A stretch of DNA of 64,000 bases, from assembly GCA_001769215.1 (NCBI GenBank), contig MEOL01000029.1:34233-98232 (forward strand), read 5' to 3'. The notes beneath the pieces were generated by a model. That model was not told the DNA's origin, did no database searches, and worked only from the letters and a program-made list of their open reading frames with translations. The translations under genes were made by a program, and so were the position numbers. This stretch comes from Bacteroidetes bacterium GWF2_41_31 (GTDB lineage Bacteria; Bacteroidota; Bacteroidia; Bacteroidales; F082). Positions 27,564 to 37,555 of this stretch are shown here, one piece after another; the stretch's first letter is position 1, and each line of letters starts with the position of its first letter.

Positions 27564-29753
27564 ATGAAAGAGTCGATCATCATTGGTTTACTGCAAAATA
27601 TTGGCATATTGTTGGCTTTTGCACTACTGTACGAAACTGTTTGGTTAAAGAAGGCAGACCAAAAAAGCATCTTTTCAAAACTCATTTCCGGAATAGTCAT
27701 AGGTGGTATCGGAATACTGCTCATGTTTACTCCATGGACTTTGGTGCCAGGCCTTATTTTCGATACGCGGTCCATCTTGTTGGCCATTTCAGGTTTGTTT
27801 TTTGGTTTTATTCCTACTCTGATTGCCATGTTGATGACCTCATTGCTGAGATTCTGGCTCGGAGGCGATGGAATGTGGATGGGCATCGCCGTTATCTTTT
27901 CATCAGGTTCTATCGGGTTGTTATGGGCTAAATTCCATCACTTAATTTCCATTAAAAATGTTTATATTGAGCTGTTGTTGATGGGCTTATTGGTTCATCT
28001 GGCCATGTTGGGGTGTACGGCTTTTCTACCTTCCGGAACTTTTTTTTCAACCATCAATAACATTGCTTTGCCGCTGATATTCATCTATTCTCCAGGCACC
28101 ATGCTACTTGGCATCTTCATGCTCAATCAAACAAAAAATGTCCAAAACCGGTTAGCGTTTAAGAAATTGACCGAATTGGAGCGAAGGTTGAGCCAGATTA
28201 TGAAAAGCGGGAATATAGTTTCTATTATTCTGGATACCCATGCGAATATAACCTTCTGTAATAAATATTTACTTGACCTTACAAAGTATACCAAGGACGA
28301 AGTATTACACCAGAATTGGTATAATATATTTATGCCAAAAGAGTTAAATGATTCAACTAACCGGGAATTCACTGTTAATCTAAATGAAAATACTTTTATA
28401 AAATATTCTGAAAATGAAATTATTGGGAAGTATGGCGATCGGTTTTTCCTGTCCTGGTACAATACCCGTTTATTTAATGAGAATAATGAAATCATTGGCA
28501 TGGCCTGTCTGGGCGTTGACCTGACAGATCGAAAACTGTTCGAGCAACAGCTGCACGAAACCAATAAAAAGTTAGAGGAAAAAAATCGGCAATACATCCT
28601 ACTCAATCAGGAACTGGTAGTTGCCAAGGACAAAGCAGAAGAAAGTGATCGCCTTAAATCGGCTTTTCTGGCTAATCTTTCGCACGAAATCAGGACCCCC
28701 ATGAATGCCATTATGGGTTTCACCGATTTGTTAAGAGAACCAAACCTGAATGGTGAGGACAGAGAAAACTACATTAACGTGGTACATAAAAGCGGCAGGC
28801 ACTTGTTGTCTATTATTAATGATATCATCGAAATATCCAGGATTGAGGCAGGTTATACCGAGGTCCATTCCGATCCCGTGAATCTAAATAGTTTCTTCGA
28901 TGACCTATATCAAACCCTTAATGTAACCATTCCAAAGGAGAAATCGATCAGATTTCTTGTCGACATCCCCCAGGTTGAACTCCGGATATTTACCGATGAA
29001 ATTAAATTGAGGCAAATATTGATCAACTTAATATCCAACGCGTTAAAATACACCGAAAAGGGGAGTGTAGCCTTTGGGTATCGCAGAAGGGATCCGGGCG
29101 AACTGTTTTTTTGGGTGGAGGATACCGGTATCGGAATTGATAGAAAATACCACGAATTGATATTCAACCGTTTTCGGCAGGTGGACGAAGAACTTAAGTT
29201 TGCCAGAGGCGGTTTTGGTTTGGGGCTTGCCATATCAAAGGCATTTGTAGAAATGATGGGAGGGAAGATAGAATTATTTTCGGAGCCGGGTAAAGGATCC
29301 CGTTTTTCCTTTTCCATTCCACTAAATGAATCAAACGAGGAACTCCCTGAAATAGTAACCCCGTTGATTCATAAGCGGATAACCCCCGATGACCATAATT
29401 TATTGCTGATTGTTGAAGATGATGAATTGAATTTCCAATATTTTGAAGAAGTGTTCCAGGGCGAGCGATATCCATATATTCATGCAATAAATGGACTCGA
29501 AGCAGTGAAAATTTGTGAGAATAACCCCCATGTTAAGCTGGTATTGATGGACATCAAGATGCCTGTAATGAATGGATTTGATGCCCTGAAAATTATAAGA
29601 GACAAAAGACCTGATTTGCCCGTAATTGCACAAACTGCCTACGCCCTGGTAGATGATAAAGACCGAATAATACAAGCAGGCTTTGATGACTATATCACCA
29701 AGCCCATCCAAAAAGCTTTGCTGCTAGACATCATTGGTAAATATATGATTTAA
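27564..29753 (+). CDS. Hybrid sensor histidine kinase, LytS-type membrane sensor
   Basis: 729 residues. Domains in order: a six-helix membrane sensor resembling the 5TM-LYT family (1-190); a PAS domain (about 210-325, ITFCNKYLLDLTKYTKDEV); a short coiled coil; HisKA with the phospho-acceptor His374 in NLSHEIRTPMNAIMG; an HATPase domain (485-600, VEDTGIGID and GFGLGLAISK); and a C-terminal receiver with Asp663 in LVLMDIKMPVMNG. There is no DNA-binding output, so it must relay phosphate or signal to a partner encoded elsewhere. No response regulator is adjacent. Confidence 0.93.
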   Translation: MKESIIIGLLQNIGILLAFALLYETVWLKKADQKSIFSKLISGIVIGGIGILLMFTPWTLVPGLIFDTRSILLAISGLFFGFIPTLIAMLMTSLLRFWLGGDGMWMGIAVIFSSGSIGLLWAKFHHLISIKNVYIELLLMGLLVHLAMLGCTAFLPSGTFFSTINNIALPLIFIYSPGTMLLGIFMLNQTKNVQNRLAFKKLTELERRLSQIMKSGNIVSIILDTHANITFCNKYLLDLTKYTKDEVLHQNWYNIFMPKELNDSTNREFTVNLNENTFIKYSENEIIGKYGDRFFLSWYNTRLFNENNEIIGMACLGVDLTDRKLFEQQLHETNKKLEEKNRQYILLNQELVVAKDKAEESDRLKSAFLANLSHEIRTPMNAIMGFTDLLREPNLNGEDRENYINVVHKSGRHLLSIINDIIEISRIEAGYTEVHSDPVNLNSFFDDLYQTLNVTIPKEKSIRFLVDIPQVELRIFTDEIKLRQILINLISNALKYTEKGSVAFGYRRRDPGELFFWVEDTGIGIDRKYHELIFNRFRQVDEELKFARGGFGLGLAISKAFVEMMGGKIELFSEPGKGSRFSFSIPLNESNEELPEIVTPLIHKRITPDDHNLLLIVEDDELNFQYFEEVFQGERYPYIHAINGLEAVKICENNPHVKLVLMDIKMPVMNGFDALKIIRDKRPDLPVIAQTAYALVDDKDRIIQAGFDDYITKPIQKALLLDIIGKYMI

Positions 29754-29903
29754 TGGTACCAGAATAAATATAGTTGATCATAAAAGGAGTTTTTGCCTTT
29801 AAAGTTAATGGCAATAAATACATGATGGCCTGGAAGCTGACTCAATTAAAGAGCGTAAGATACTCCCGTAAATGAACTCAATACAAATATGCTAAACCAA
29901 AAA

Positions 29904-29929
29904 AGCCGTTCCCTGGGAAGGAAACGGCT
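29904..29929 (-). terminator. Terminator of the DHOD-like gene
   Basis: On the minus strand the stem AGCCGTTTCC / GGGAACGGCT is followed by a T run, about 25 bases past the stop codon. It is strong and has few mismatches. It also lies in the tail of the convergent kinase gene and may serve both. Confidence 0.75.
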
Positions 29930-29952
29930 ATCGAAAAAGTGAAACGTGTTTA

Positions 29953-30963
29953 TTATATCGGAAAATCCTTAAAAATTTTTCCTGATTTCATTAAAATGTC
30001 AACATACTGTGCCCGGCGGTAAGCAAACGGGTCTTTGATGTTCTTCTTGCTCAGTTTACCACGAAATTCGCTCAGGTTGTTGTATTGCTTATTGGCCATC
30101 CAGATTTCCATATCCTCCAGCATTTTAGCTATTTGCGATGGGCCATGTTTATAGATGGTGCTCACAATTTGTACCACATTGGCACCGGCCAGAATCATTT
30201 TAATCACGTCTTCACCGGTAAAAATCCCACGGTTGGCACAAAGGTCTGCTTTTATATTGTCGTAAAGGATGCCCACGTACCGCAAAGGAAGCCTTGATTC
30301 ATGTTCGGAACTCAGGTTGTATGGGAAGTGCAATTCTTCCAGATCGATGTTGATGTCGGGCTGGAAAAGTTTGTTAAAAAGCACAAAACCATTCGCTCCT
30401 CTTTTGTCCATTTCATTGATGGTGTATAATGGATTGGTATAAAAAGGACTGAGTTTAACACTCACGGGAATTTTAACGGTTTTCTTCACGCCTTCGATGG
30501 TGTCCAGCTCTTCATTTAGGATTGAACGACCCTCCATGTCAAAATCACGTGGGTTATTGTAAAAGTTTAGTTCGAGCGCATCTGCCCCGGCCTCTTCCAG
30601 CTTTTTGGCATACTCGTACCAGGTGTCATCATATACACAGTTCAAACTGGCAATCATGGGAATGTTGACGGTGTTTCTGGCTTCCTTGAAGTGCATCAAA
30701 AATTCGTCAGGGCTGGCTTCATACATATCGGTTGGGAAAATGCTGGTCATTTCAGCATTCCGGTCGTTGTAATCAGTCATGTCCTGATTCAGTTCCAGGT
30801 TTTCAAGGTGAATCTGCTCCTCAAAAAGTGATTTATAAACAATGGCAGCAGCTCCGGCGTCTTCGAGTTTTTTTATGATCGATAAGTCGGTGACCAGGTT
30901 GCTGGCACCAACGATGATCGGATTTTTAAGTTTTAGTCCAAGGTAAGTTGTCGAAAGATCCAT
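29953..30963 (-). CDS. Dihydroorotate dehydrogenase-like flavoprotein
   Basis: 336-residue TIM-barrel protein of the DHOD superfamily. It begins MDLSTTYLGLKLKNPIIVGAS, a typical start, and has ALELNFYNNPRD, PVSVKLSPFYTNP and GANVVQIVSTIYKHG, which build the FMN site. It diverges from classic PyrD in active-site regions; the expected catalytic Cys/Ser region reads SLNCVYDD. The product is usually called dihydroorotate dehydrogenase-like, with substrate unproven. Divergent from nifJ, a pairing seen in other Bacteroidota, suggesting a redox role near pyruvate oxidation. Confidence 0.8.
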   Translation of the reverse strand: MDLSTTYLGLKLKNPIIVGASNLVTDLSIIKKLEDAGAAAIVYKSLFEEQIHLENLELNQDMTDYNDRNAEMTSIFPTDMYEASPDEFLMHFKEARNTVNIPMIASLNCVYDDTWYEYAKKLEEAGADALELNFYNNPRDFDMEGRSILNEELDTIEGVKKTVKIPVSVKLSPFYTNPLYTINEMDKRGANGFVLFNKLFQPDINIDLEELHFPYNLSSEHESRLPLRYVGILYDNIKADLCANRGIFTGEDVIKMILAGANVVQIVSTIYKHGPSQIAKMLEDMEIWMANKQYNNLSEFRGKLSKKNIKDPFAYRRAQYVDILMKSGKIFKDFPI

Positions 30964-31111
30964 ATCTAATAAATTTATAGTGTCTTTTAAATCTGTAAAA
31001 TTACAGTTTTTTCATTTTGCAACGTGTGCAGGTGCAATCTATAATGATTTTAAATTGTTGTTTGAGGTCAAGTATTTGGGGTGGGGGGAGGCACCTGACA
31101 ATTGAAAAGAG

Positions 31112-31119
31112 TAATTTTG
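31112..31119 (+). promoter_or_regulatory. -7 box of nifJ promoter
   Basis: TAATTTTG matches TAnnTTTG and lies about 50 bases ahead of the nifJ ATG. The -33 region is not a good match, so this is tentative. Confidence 0.4.
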
Positions 31120-31170
31120 CATCAAATTTCAAATTGATTATCAACTCGTTTTTTCTAATTATAACATAAG

Positions 31171-34100
31171 ATGAAAAATAAGAAGAAATTCATTACTTGT
31201 GAAGGAAACTATGCCGCTGCATATATCGCTTATATGTTTAGTGAAGTGGCTGCTATTTACCCGATTACTCCCTCGTCCGACATGGCCGAGTATGTCGATC
31301 AATGGTCGGCAAGCGGCAAGAAAAATATTTTTGGTGAAACCGTAAAGGTTTCCGAAATGCAATCAGAAGGCGGAGCATCAGGCGCTGTTCATGGTTCGCT
31401 TCAGGCAGGTGCCTTAACCACTACATTTACCGCTTCGCAGGGATTGTTGCTCATGATTCCTAACATGTATAAAATATCCGGTGAATTGCTTCCGGGAGTT
31501 TTCCATGTAAGTGCCCGCAGTTTGGCCGCACAATCTCTGTCCATTTTTGGTGACCACAGTGATGTGATGAGTACCCGTCAAACGGGTTTTGCCATGCTGG
31601 CCACCAGCAGTGCCCAGGAAATTATGGACCTTGCCGGAATTGCCCACCTGGCAGCCATTAAATCCAGGATCCCATTCATGCACTTCTTTGATGGCTTCAG
31701 AACTTCGCACGAACTTCAGAAAGTAGAAGCCATGGACCAGGAAGAAATTGCTAAACTGCTTGATTATGACGCGTTGCAACGCTTTCGTGACCACGCATTA
31801 AACCCTGAACATCCTGTAACCCGTGGGACTGCTCAAAATCCTGATATTTACTTCCAGTCGAGAGAAGCCGCCTCAAAATTCTATACCGGTATTCCCGACA
31901 TGGTTGAAGATTACATGCAACAGCTGAAGAAAATCACCGGACGCGAATACCATCCGTTTACCTATTATGGTTCTCCGGATGCAGAAGATGTGATCGTGGC
32001 CATGGGTTCCATCACAGAAGTCATTAAAGAAGTGGTGGATTATAAGTTGGCCAACGGTGAAAAAGTAGGCGTCATCACTGTGCACCTGTACAGACCTTTC
32101 TCAGAAAAATACTTTATGAAAGCCTGTCCCAAGTCGGTAAAACGCATTGCTGTACTCGACCGAACCAAGGAAATAGGTGCCAATGGTGAGCCCATGTACC
32201 TGGACATTAAGGAACTGTTTTATGGCAAAGAAAATGCACCTGTCATCGTTGGCGGGCGTTATGGATTAAGTTCAAAGGATACCACTCCGGCCATGATGAT
32301 TTCTGTTTATGATAACCTGGCGGCTAAAAATCCAAAGAACCAATTTACGGTAGGTATTGTGGATGATGTGATGCACACCTCTTTACCCCTGTTGCCCGAA
32401 ATTAATGTAGCACCTAAAGGTACATTCGCCGCCAAATTTTATGGCCTGGGTGCTGACGGTACGGTTGGAGCCAACAAAAATTCTATTAAAATCATCGGTG
32501 ATAGTACTGATAAATATTGCCAGGCCTATTTCGCTTACGACTCAAAAAAATCAGGTGGTATTACAGTCTCTCACCTTCGTTTTGGTGATATTCCCATCCG
32601 CTCGCATTATTTGGTCAACACACCTGACTTTGTAGCTTGTCATGTTCCGGCTTACCTGGAAAAATACGATATGCTGGCCGGATTGAAAAAAGGGGGCACC
32701 TTTCTTCTTAACAGCATCTGGGATGTTGAAGAAACCAAGAAACGGCTTCCCAATCATTTCAAAAAGTATCTGGCTGAGAAAAACATCACCATGTACATCA
32801 TCAATGCCACCAAAATTGCCGAGGAAATTGGTTTAGGAAACCGCACCAATACCATCATGCAGTCAGCATTCTTTAAAGTATCGGAAGTTATTCCTTACGA
32901 AGATGCTGTTGAAGAGATGAAAAAAGCCATCCGCAAATCATATGGTAGTAAAGGGGAAGAAATTGTCAACATGAACTACGCTGCAGTCGACAGTGGCGAT
33001 GCTGTTGAAAAGATTGATATCCCTGCTGAATGGTCAAAGCTTATTATTGAAAAACCAAAGGTGGATGATTCATTACCTGCATTTATCCGCGATGTGGTCA
33101 ATCCAATCAACTTGCAAAAAGGCGACAGCCTGCCGGTTAGTGTTTTTAACGGACGTGAAGATGGTACTTTCCCTGCCGGGACGACAGCCTATGAAAAAAG
33201 AGGTATCGCCATCAATGTTCCGGAATGGATTGAAGAAAACTGTATTCAGTGTAACCAATGCGCCTATGTTTGCCCTCACGCTGCCATTCGTCCATTCTTG
33301 TTAACAGATGAAGAATTGGCAAAAGCACCGGAAGGGACCAAAGTGATTCAGGGATTGGCCGGCATCAAGGCCTATAAATACCGTATCCAGGTAAGTACTT
33401 TGGATTGTACCGGTTGTGATGCTTGTGCCGAAGTTTGTCCTTCAAAGGTGAAATCGCTCGTGATGAAGCCTATTGGAACACAACTTGACGAAATTGACCG
33501 GTGGAACTACCTGAATGATGTAGTGGGATACAAGGATGAGGTAGTACCAAAGGATCAAACAGTAAAAAACAGTCAGTTTGCACAGCCTCTGTTCGAATTC
33601 TCGGGAGCTTGTGCAGGTTGTGGCGAAACCCCCTATATTAAAGTGGTTACACAATTGTTTGGTGACCGGATGATGGTGGCCAATGCTACAGGGTGTTCTT
33701 CCATTTATGGTGGTTCAGCTCCTTCCACTCCCTATTGCACCGACCAAAAATCAGGTCATGGACCTGCCTGGGCCAACTCTTTGTTTGAAGACAATGCCGA
33801 GTTTGGTTATGGTATGTCCATTGCTACCGCAAAAATGCGGCAGCGTATCCACGAACGGATGGAACTGGCTTTGGCGAAAGAATTTTCTGCCGCCTCCAAA
33901 GAAGCCATGAAGGAATGGATTGAAGGGAAAGATGATGCTGCAAAATCGATTCTGGCTTCTGCAAAAGTAGTTGCTGCATTTAGTAAAGAGAGCGATCCTC
34001 TGGCAAAAGAAATCCTTAACCTGAAACAATATCTGGTAAAGAAATCACAATGGATATTTGGCGGTGACGGTTGGGCTTATGATATTGGGTTCGGGGGCCT

Positions 34101-34704
34101 TGACCACGTGTTGGCTCAGGGGGAAGATGTTAACGTGTTGGTTCTGGACACTGAGGTTTATTCAAATACCGGAGGCCAGGCATCTAAATCCACTTCTATT
34201 GGAGCAGTAGCTAAATTTGCTGCTTCCGGTAAGAAAACCCGCAAAAAAGATCTGGGCGCCATGGCCATGACTTATGGATATGTGTATGTTGCTCAAATCG
34301 CTATGGGGGCAAGTCAGTCGCAGGCCTTCAAAGCCATCAAGGAAGCCGAGGCTTATCCGGGCCCTTCGTTGATCATCGCTTACTCACCTTGTATTGCCCA
34401 CGGTATCAAAGGTGGCATGGGTGGAGCTCAGGACGAAGAGAAGTTCTCTGTTGAGGCTGGATACTGGCAGTTGTACCGTTACAATCCACTTATGGAGGCC
34501 GAAGGAAAGAACCCCTTTACCCTGGATTCAAAAGAACCCGATTGGACAAAATTCCAAAGCTTCCTGAACAATGAAGTGCGCTACTCTTCATTAAGAAAGG
34601 CCTTCCCCGAAGAGGCTAAAAAACTCTTTAAGCTTGCAGAAGAAAGTGCCCTTTGGCGATACAAAAACTACAAGAGGATGACCGAAATGGATTATTCTAA
34701 ATAG
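31171..34704 (+). CDS. nifJ: Pyruvate:ferredoxin (flavodoxin) oxidoreductase
   Basis: Oxidatively decarboxylates pyruvate to acetyl-CoA, CO2 and reduced ferredoxin; oxygen-sensitive, so it marks anaerobic metabolism. 1177 residues, the full single-chain enzyme. The alpha-type domain starts near YPITPSSDMAEY. A gamma-type domain follows (GGITVSHLRFGDIPI), then two ferredoxin-type clusters (CIQCNQCAYVCPHA and CTGCDACAEVCPS, near 690 and 750). The TPP-binding beta-type domain has ACAGCGETPY and ANATGCSSIYGG, with GDGWAYDIGFGG further on. Own terminator downstream. Confidence 0.97.
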   Translation: MKNKKKFITCEGNYAAAYIAYMFSEVAAIYPITPSSDMAEYVDQWSASGKKNIFGETVKVSEMQSEGGASGAVHGSLQAGALTTTFTASQGLLLMIPNMYKISGELLPGVFHVSARSLAAQSLSIFGDHSDVMSTRQTGFAMLATSSAQEIMDLAGIAHLAAIKSRIPFMHFFDGFRTSHELQKVEAMDQEEIAKLLDYDALQRFRDHALNPEHPVTRGTAQNPDIYFQSREAASKFYTGIPDMVEDYMQQLKKITGREYHPFTYYGSPDAEDVIVAMGSITEVIKEVVDYKLANGEKVGVITVHLYRPFSEKYFMKACPKSVKRIAVLDRTKEIGANGEPMYLDIKELFYGKENAPVIVGGRYGLSSKDTTPAMMISVYDNLAAKNPKNQFTVGIVDDVMHTSLPLLPEINVAPKGTFAAKFYGLGADGTVGANKNSIKIIGDSTDKYCQAYFAYDSKKSGGITVSHLRFGDIPIRSHYLVNTPDFVACHVPAYLEKYDMLAGLKKGGTFLLNSIWDVEETKKRLPNHFKKYLAEKNITMYIINATKIAEEIGLGNRTNTIMQSAFFKVSEVIPYEDAVEEMKKAIRKSYGSKGEEIVNMNYAAVDSGDAVEKIDIPAEWSKLIIEKPKVDDSLPAFIRDVVNPINLQKGDSLPVSVFNGREDGTFPAGTTAYEKRGIAINVPEWIEENCIQCNQCAYVCPHAAIRPFLLTDEELAKAPEGTKVIQGLAGIKAYKYRIQVSTLDCTGCDACAEVCPSKVKSLVMKPIGTQLDEIDRWNYLNDVVGYKDEVVPKDQTVKNSQFAQPLFEFSGACAGCGETPYIKVVTQLFGDRMMVANATGCSSIYGGSAPSTPYCTDQKSGHGPAWANSLFEDNAEFGYGMSIATAKMRQRIHERMELALAKEFSAASKEAMKEWIEGKDDAAKSILASAKVVAAFSKESDPLAKEILNLKQYLVKKSQWIFGGDGWAYDIGFGGLDHVLAQGEDVNVLVLDTEVYSNTGGQASKSTSIGAVAKFAASGKKTRKKDLGAMAMTYGYVYVAQIAMGASQSQAFKAIKEAEAYPGPSLIIAYSPCIAHGIKGGMGGAQDEEKFSVEAGYWQLYRYNPLMEAEGKNPFTLDSKEPDWTKFQSFLNNEVRYSSLRKAFPEEAKKLFKLAEESALWRYKNYKRMTEMDYSK

Positions 34705-34718
34705 AAATTTCAAACAAT

Positions 34719-34752
34719 AAAAAAGGGTTGCTCTGATGAGCAGCCCTTTTTT
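34719..34752 (+). terminator. Terminator of nifJ
   Basis: Hairpin with arms AAAAAAGGGTTGCTC and GAGCAGCCCTTTTTT (one G-T pair) and a TGAT loop, 15 bases after the nifJ stop. A- and T-tracts on both sides make it bidirectional, so it may also end sppA transcripts. Confidence 0.85.
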
Positions 34753-34808
34753 GTTTTCATTGGATCTCCAGCCTCTTCTGTATCGAATATTTTTTACTGT
34801 AAAAGGGG

Positions 34809-36587
34809 CTATTTTATTTCCAGAAAATACGGTACCCTGGCCTGAATACCCTGCATACCCTGTAACGATTTCAATTCCTGGTAGTATTTGGCATACTCTC
34901 CCAACTCGTTGTTGATCAAACGCGTACTGACCTGTCCGGTGAGTTCTTCCATCAATTGTTGCACAAAGTCTTTTCGTTTTGGATATTCAACAATGCGGTA
35001 AGCCTCGCCCAGTTGTGCTTTATTGGCTGCATATTTTACGGCAGCGTCTATTCCCCCAAAGTCATCAATGAGTCCAAGCTGCCTGGCATCCTGACCAGTC
35101 CAAACCCGGCCACGAGCAATGCTGTCGACAAACTGAACATCCAGTTTGCGTGTGCGGGCTACCAGGGCCGTAAACTCCTGGTAAATGTCGACAACGGTTT
35201 GGTTGAGTTTCTCGTGTTGAAAGGGGCTTAATGGTTTCATGATGTCGATAAAATCTGAGTTTTCGTTGGTCATTACGGCATCCCAGGTAATGCCCAGTTT
35301 GTCGTTAAACAATCCTTTCATATTGGGAATGATGCCAAACACACCAATAGAACCGGTAAGCGTTGTAGGTTCTGCGAAAATATAGTCTGCATTGGTCGAA
35401 ATCCAGTAACCACCTGAAGCGGCCATGTCACCCATGGAAACAATCACAGGTTTATCTTTGCTGGCAAGCTCTATTTCACGCCGGATAATTTCGGAAGCCT
35501 GTGCATCGCCGCCACCTGAGTTTACCCTGAAGACAATGGCTTTTACTTTCTTGTTATTTCTGGCTTCGCTAATGGCTTTTGCCATGGTTTCGGAACCAAT
35601 ATTTTCCTGGTTTCCTTTTCCCTGAACAATACTGCCCTGAGCATAGACAATGGCTATCCGGTCACGAATTACCCCCTCTTCTTTTGAGGCCTTTGCATTA
35701 ATATAAGAGCTAAAAGCCACCAGGTTCAACTCTTCGTCTTCTGTTCTTCCTGTTTTCGTCTTAAGAATTTCAATTACCTCATCACGGTACAGGCTTCCAT
35801 CGATAAAATGAAGTTCCAGGGCTTTTTTAGCGGTAGAAGTTTCCAGGTTGTCGGCAATGGTATTGAGGTCATCGATGGAAATGCCACGCGTTTCTGACAA
35901 AGCCATTAGTATTTGGCCCCAGATGGATTCAATGAGTGTTTGCATTTGTAACCTGTTGGCATCACTCATTTGATCCAGCATCAGTGGTTCGACAGCGCTT
36001 TTAAATTTATTGTCAGGCCCACGTACCACCTGGATTTCGATATCCAGTTTTTTCAGGAGGCCTTTCAAAAACATAATTTGAGCGTTGAGGCCTTTGAAGA
36101 GCACCATGCCTTCAGGGTTAAGATAAATTTCACTGGAGAGGCTGGCCAGGTAATATGCTTTTTGATCGTAATTGTTAGCATAGCTGACAATAAACTTGCC
36201 TGTTTCTTTAAACGACTTGAGCTTTTCACGAATTTCCTGCGAGGTGGCTATGCCTGCCGGAATGGTCTCCATATCCAGGAAAATACCCTCTATTTTTGGG
36301 TCGTTGATGGCTTTGTCGAGGGTTTTGAGTATCTCGTTTAATCCTAAGGGTTTGTTCGATTGCATGTTGGCAAAATCAAATCCTTCGAAAGGATTCTCAG
36401 AAGCACGGTCCATGATGGGAGCCTGCCAGTTGATTTGCAAAATGGAGCGATCTTTAACCTTCACTTCTTCATCGCCCGACATGGCTACCAATGAAGCGAC
36501 CATACCGGCGAAAAGCAGGAAAATAACGATAAATGTAAGGATGGTGCCTAAAAAGGAGGCAAACATAAATTTTAAAAATTGTTTCAT
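34809..36587 (-). CDS. sppA: Signal peptide peptidase SppA, 67K type
   Basis: Membrane-bound serine protease that digests cleaved signal peptides. 592 residues; an N-terminal TM (11-34) and two tandem S49 domains, matching the long form. The C-terminal domain holds the nucleophile Ser in MGDMAASGGYWIS; the general-base Lys is expected in the N-terminal domain, probably within VVRGPDNKFKSAVEP. Stands alone, convergent with nifJ and divergent from the next gene. Confidence 0.93.
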   Translation of the reverse strand: MKQFLKFMFASFLGTILTFIVIFLLFAGMVASLVAMSGDEEVKVKDRSILQINWQAPIMDRASENPFEGFDFANMQSNKPLGLNEILKTLDKAINDPKIEGIFLDMETIPAGIATSQEIREKLKSFKETGKFIVSYANNYDQKAYYLASLSSEIYLNPEGMVLFKGLNAQIMFLKGLLKKLDIEIQVVRGPDNKFKSAVEPLMLDQMSDANRLQMQTLIESIWGQILMALSETRGISIDDLNTIADNLETSTAKKALELHFIDGSLYRDEVIEILKTKTGRTEDEELNLVAFSSYINAKASKEEGVIRDRIAIVYAQGSIVQGKGNQENIGSETMAKAISEARNNKKVKAIVFRVNSGGGDAQASEIIRREIELASKDKPVIVSMGDMAASGGYWISTNADYIFAEPTTLTGSIGVFGIIPNMKGLFNDKLGITWDAVMTNENSDFIDIMKPLSPFQHEKLNQTVVDIYQEFTALVARTRKLDVQFVDSIARGRVWTGQDARQLGLIDDFGGIDAAVKYAANKAQLGEAYRIVEYPKRKDFVQQLMEELTGQVSTRLINNELGEYAKYYQELKSLQGMQGIQARVPYFLEIK

Positions 36588-36718
36588 GGCTGAAGTTGGA
36601 TTGATTTAGTAGCAATATTAACAAATATTTGTGAATAATATTATAAGCCCTTCTAGAAATAAATCCACCAATTAAATGATCTTTAAACGTCAAATTAAAT
36701 GATGCTTAAAAGGGTTGT

Positions 36719-37447
36719 ATGTGGTTGATATTCAATAAACCTGTCGTGTTTACTTTGTTGCTGATGGTATTGTGTACAAGTACCTACACGTATTCCGAAA
36801 GCAACCCGACTTTGGGAAGTGTGAAGCATAAGTTTATTGGTTATCAACAACAGCTTACTTTATCGGTTAACCTGTCGGGGTTAACGGCCATTGTTCCGGT
36901 CGATTATTACCGGGCTGGTTTTTATCCAAAGGCAACGATAAAAGCTCGTTTGCTTCCATCTGAACAAATTATGGCATTGGGAGTGACCAGCGAGGAGCAA
37001 CTGGAAACATTTCTTCTGCAAAACAACCACCACATAGGCCTTTCTACTGCCCGCCATCTGGCCAGATTATATATTGAGGAATCGGCGATAGAGGGTGTTA
37101 ACCCGGACGTGGCGTTCACTCAAATGTGTCTCGAAACGGGTTTCCTTCGTTTTGGAGGCGATGTGGACAACCAACAACATAATTATTGTGGTTTGGGTGT
37201 TACCGGCAAAGGTGAAAAGGGGTTATCTTTCATTGATACGCGTACAGGTGTACGCGCACACATCCAACACCTTAAAGCGTATGCTTCCACCGAAAAGCTG
37301 AATACAGATCTGGTAGATGAGCGTTTTCGTTTTGTGGAACGGGGTAGTGCAGAAAAGATTGTTGACCTGACCGGAAAGTGGGCCACGGACACACAATATG
37401 ATAAAAAGATACGGAGCTTGTTGAATCGGTTGGGTAAAATCGAATAA
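36719..37447 (+). CDS. Glucosaminidase-domain cell-wall hydrolase
   Basis: 242 residues. A signal peptide (1-26) is followed by about 70 residues with no recognised fold. A GH73-type glucosaminidase domain runs from about 95 to 240: GVNPDVAFTQMCLETGFLRFGG carries the expected catalytic Glu, followed by QHNYCGLGVTGKG and TRTGVRAHIQHLKAYAS. It cleaves the glycan strand of peptidoglycan. Single gene. Confidence 0.85.
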   Translation: MWLIFNKPVVFTLLLMVLCTSTYTYSESNPTLGSVKHKFIGYQQQLTLSVNLSGLTAIVPVDYYRAGFYPKATIKARLLPSEQIMALGVTSEEQLETFLLQNNHHIGLSTARHLARLYIEESAIEGVNPDVAFTQMCLETGFLRFGGDVDNQQHNYCGLGVTGKGEKGLSFIDTRTGVRAHIQHLKAYASTEKLNTDLVDERFRFVERGSAEKIVDLTGKWATDTQYDKKIRSLLNRLGKIE

Positions 37448-37502
37448 GCTGGTTGGCCTAATCAGTTTTATTTGAATTCAATATTTAGCAATATCTTTTT
37501 TG

Positions 37503-37527
37503 AAATAGTAAAAATAAATTACTATTT
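37503..37527 (+). promoter_or_regulatory. AT-rich hairpin in the leader of the CHAT gene
   Basis: A perfect 9-bp inverted repeat (AAATAGTAA / TTACTATTT, loop AAATAAA) lies 29 bases upstream of the preferred ATG at 37556. It could be an operator or a leader hairpin. Upstream, TTTG (37471) and TATCTTTT (37492) vaguely resemble a promoter with short spacing. Confidence 0.35.
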
Positions 37528-37555
37528 TTACCCATGCTTTTTTAAAAGTTGGCAC

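Noticed and set aside
28127..28606. 159-codon frame antisense to the sensor kinase
   Set aside because: Shadow frame opposite the PAS domain; composition follows the complement of the real gene.
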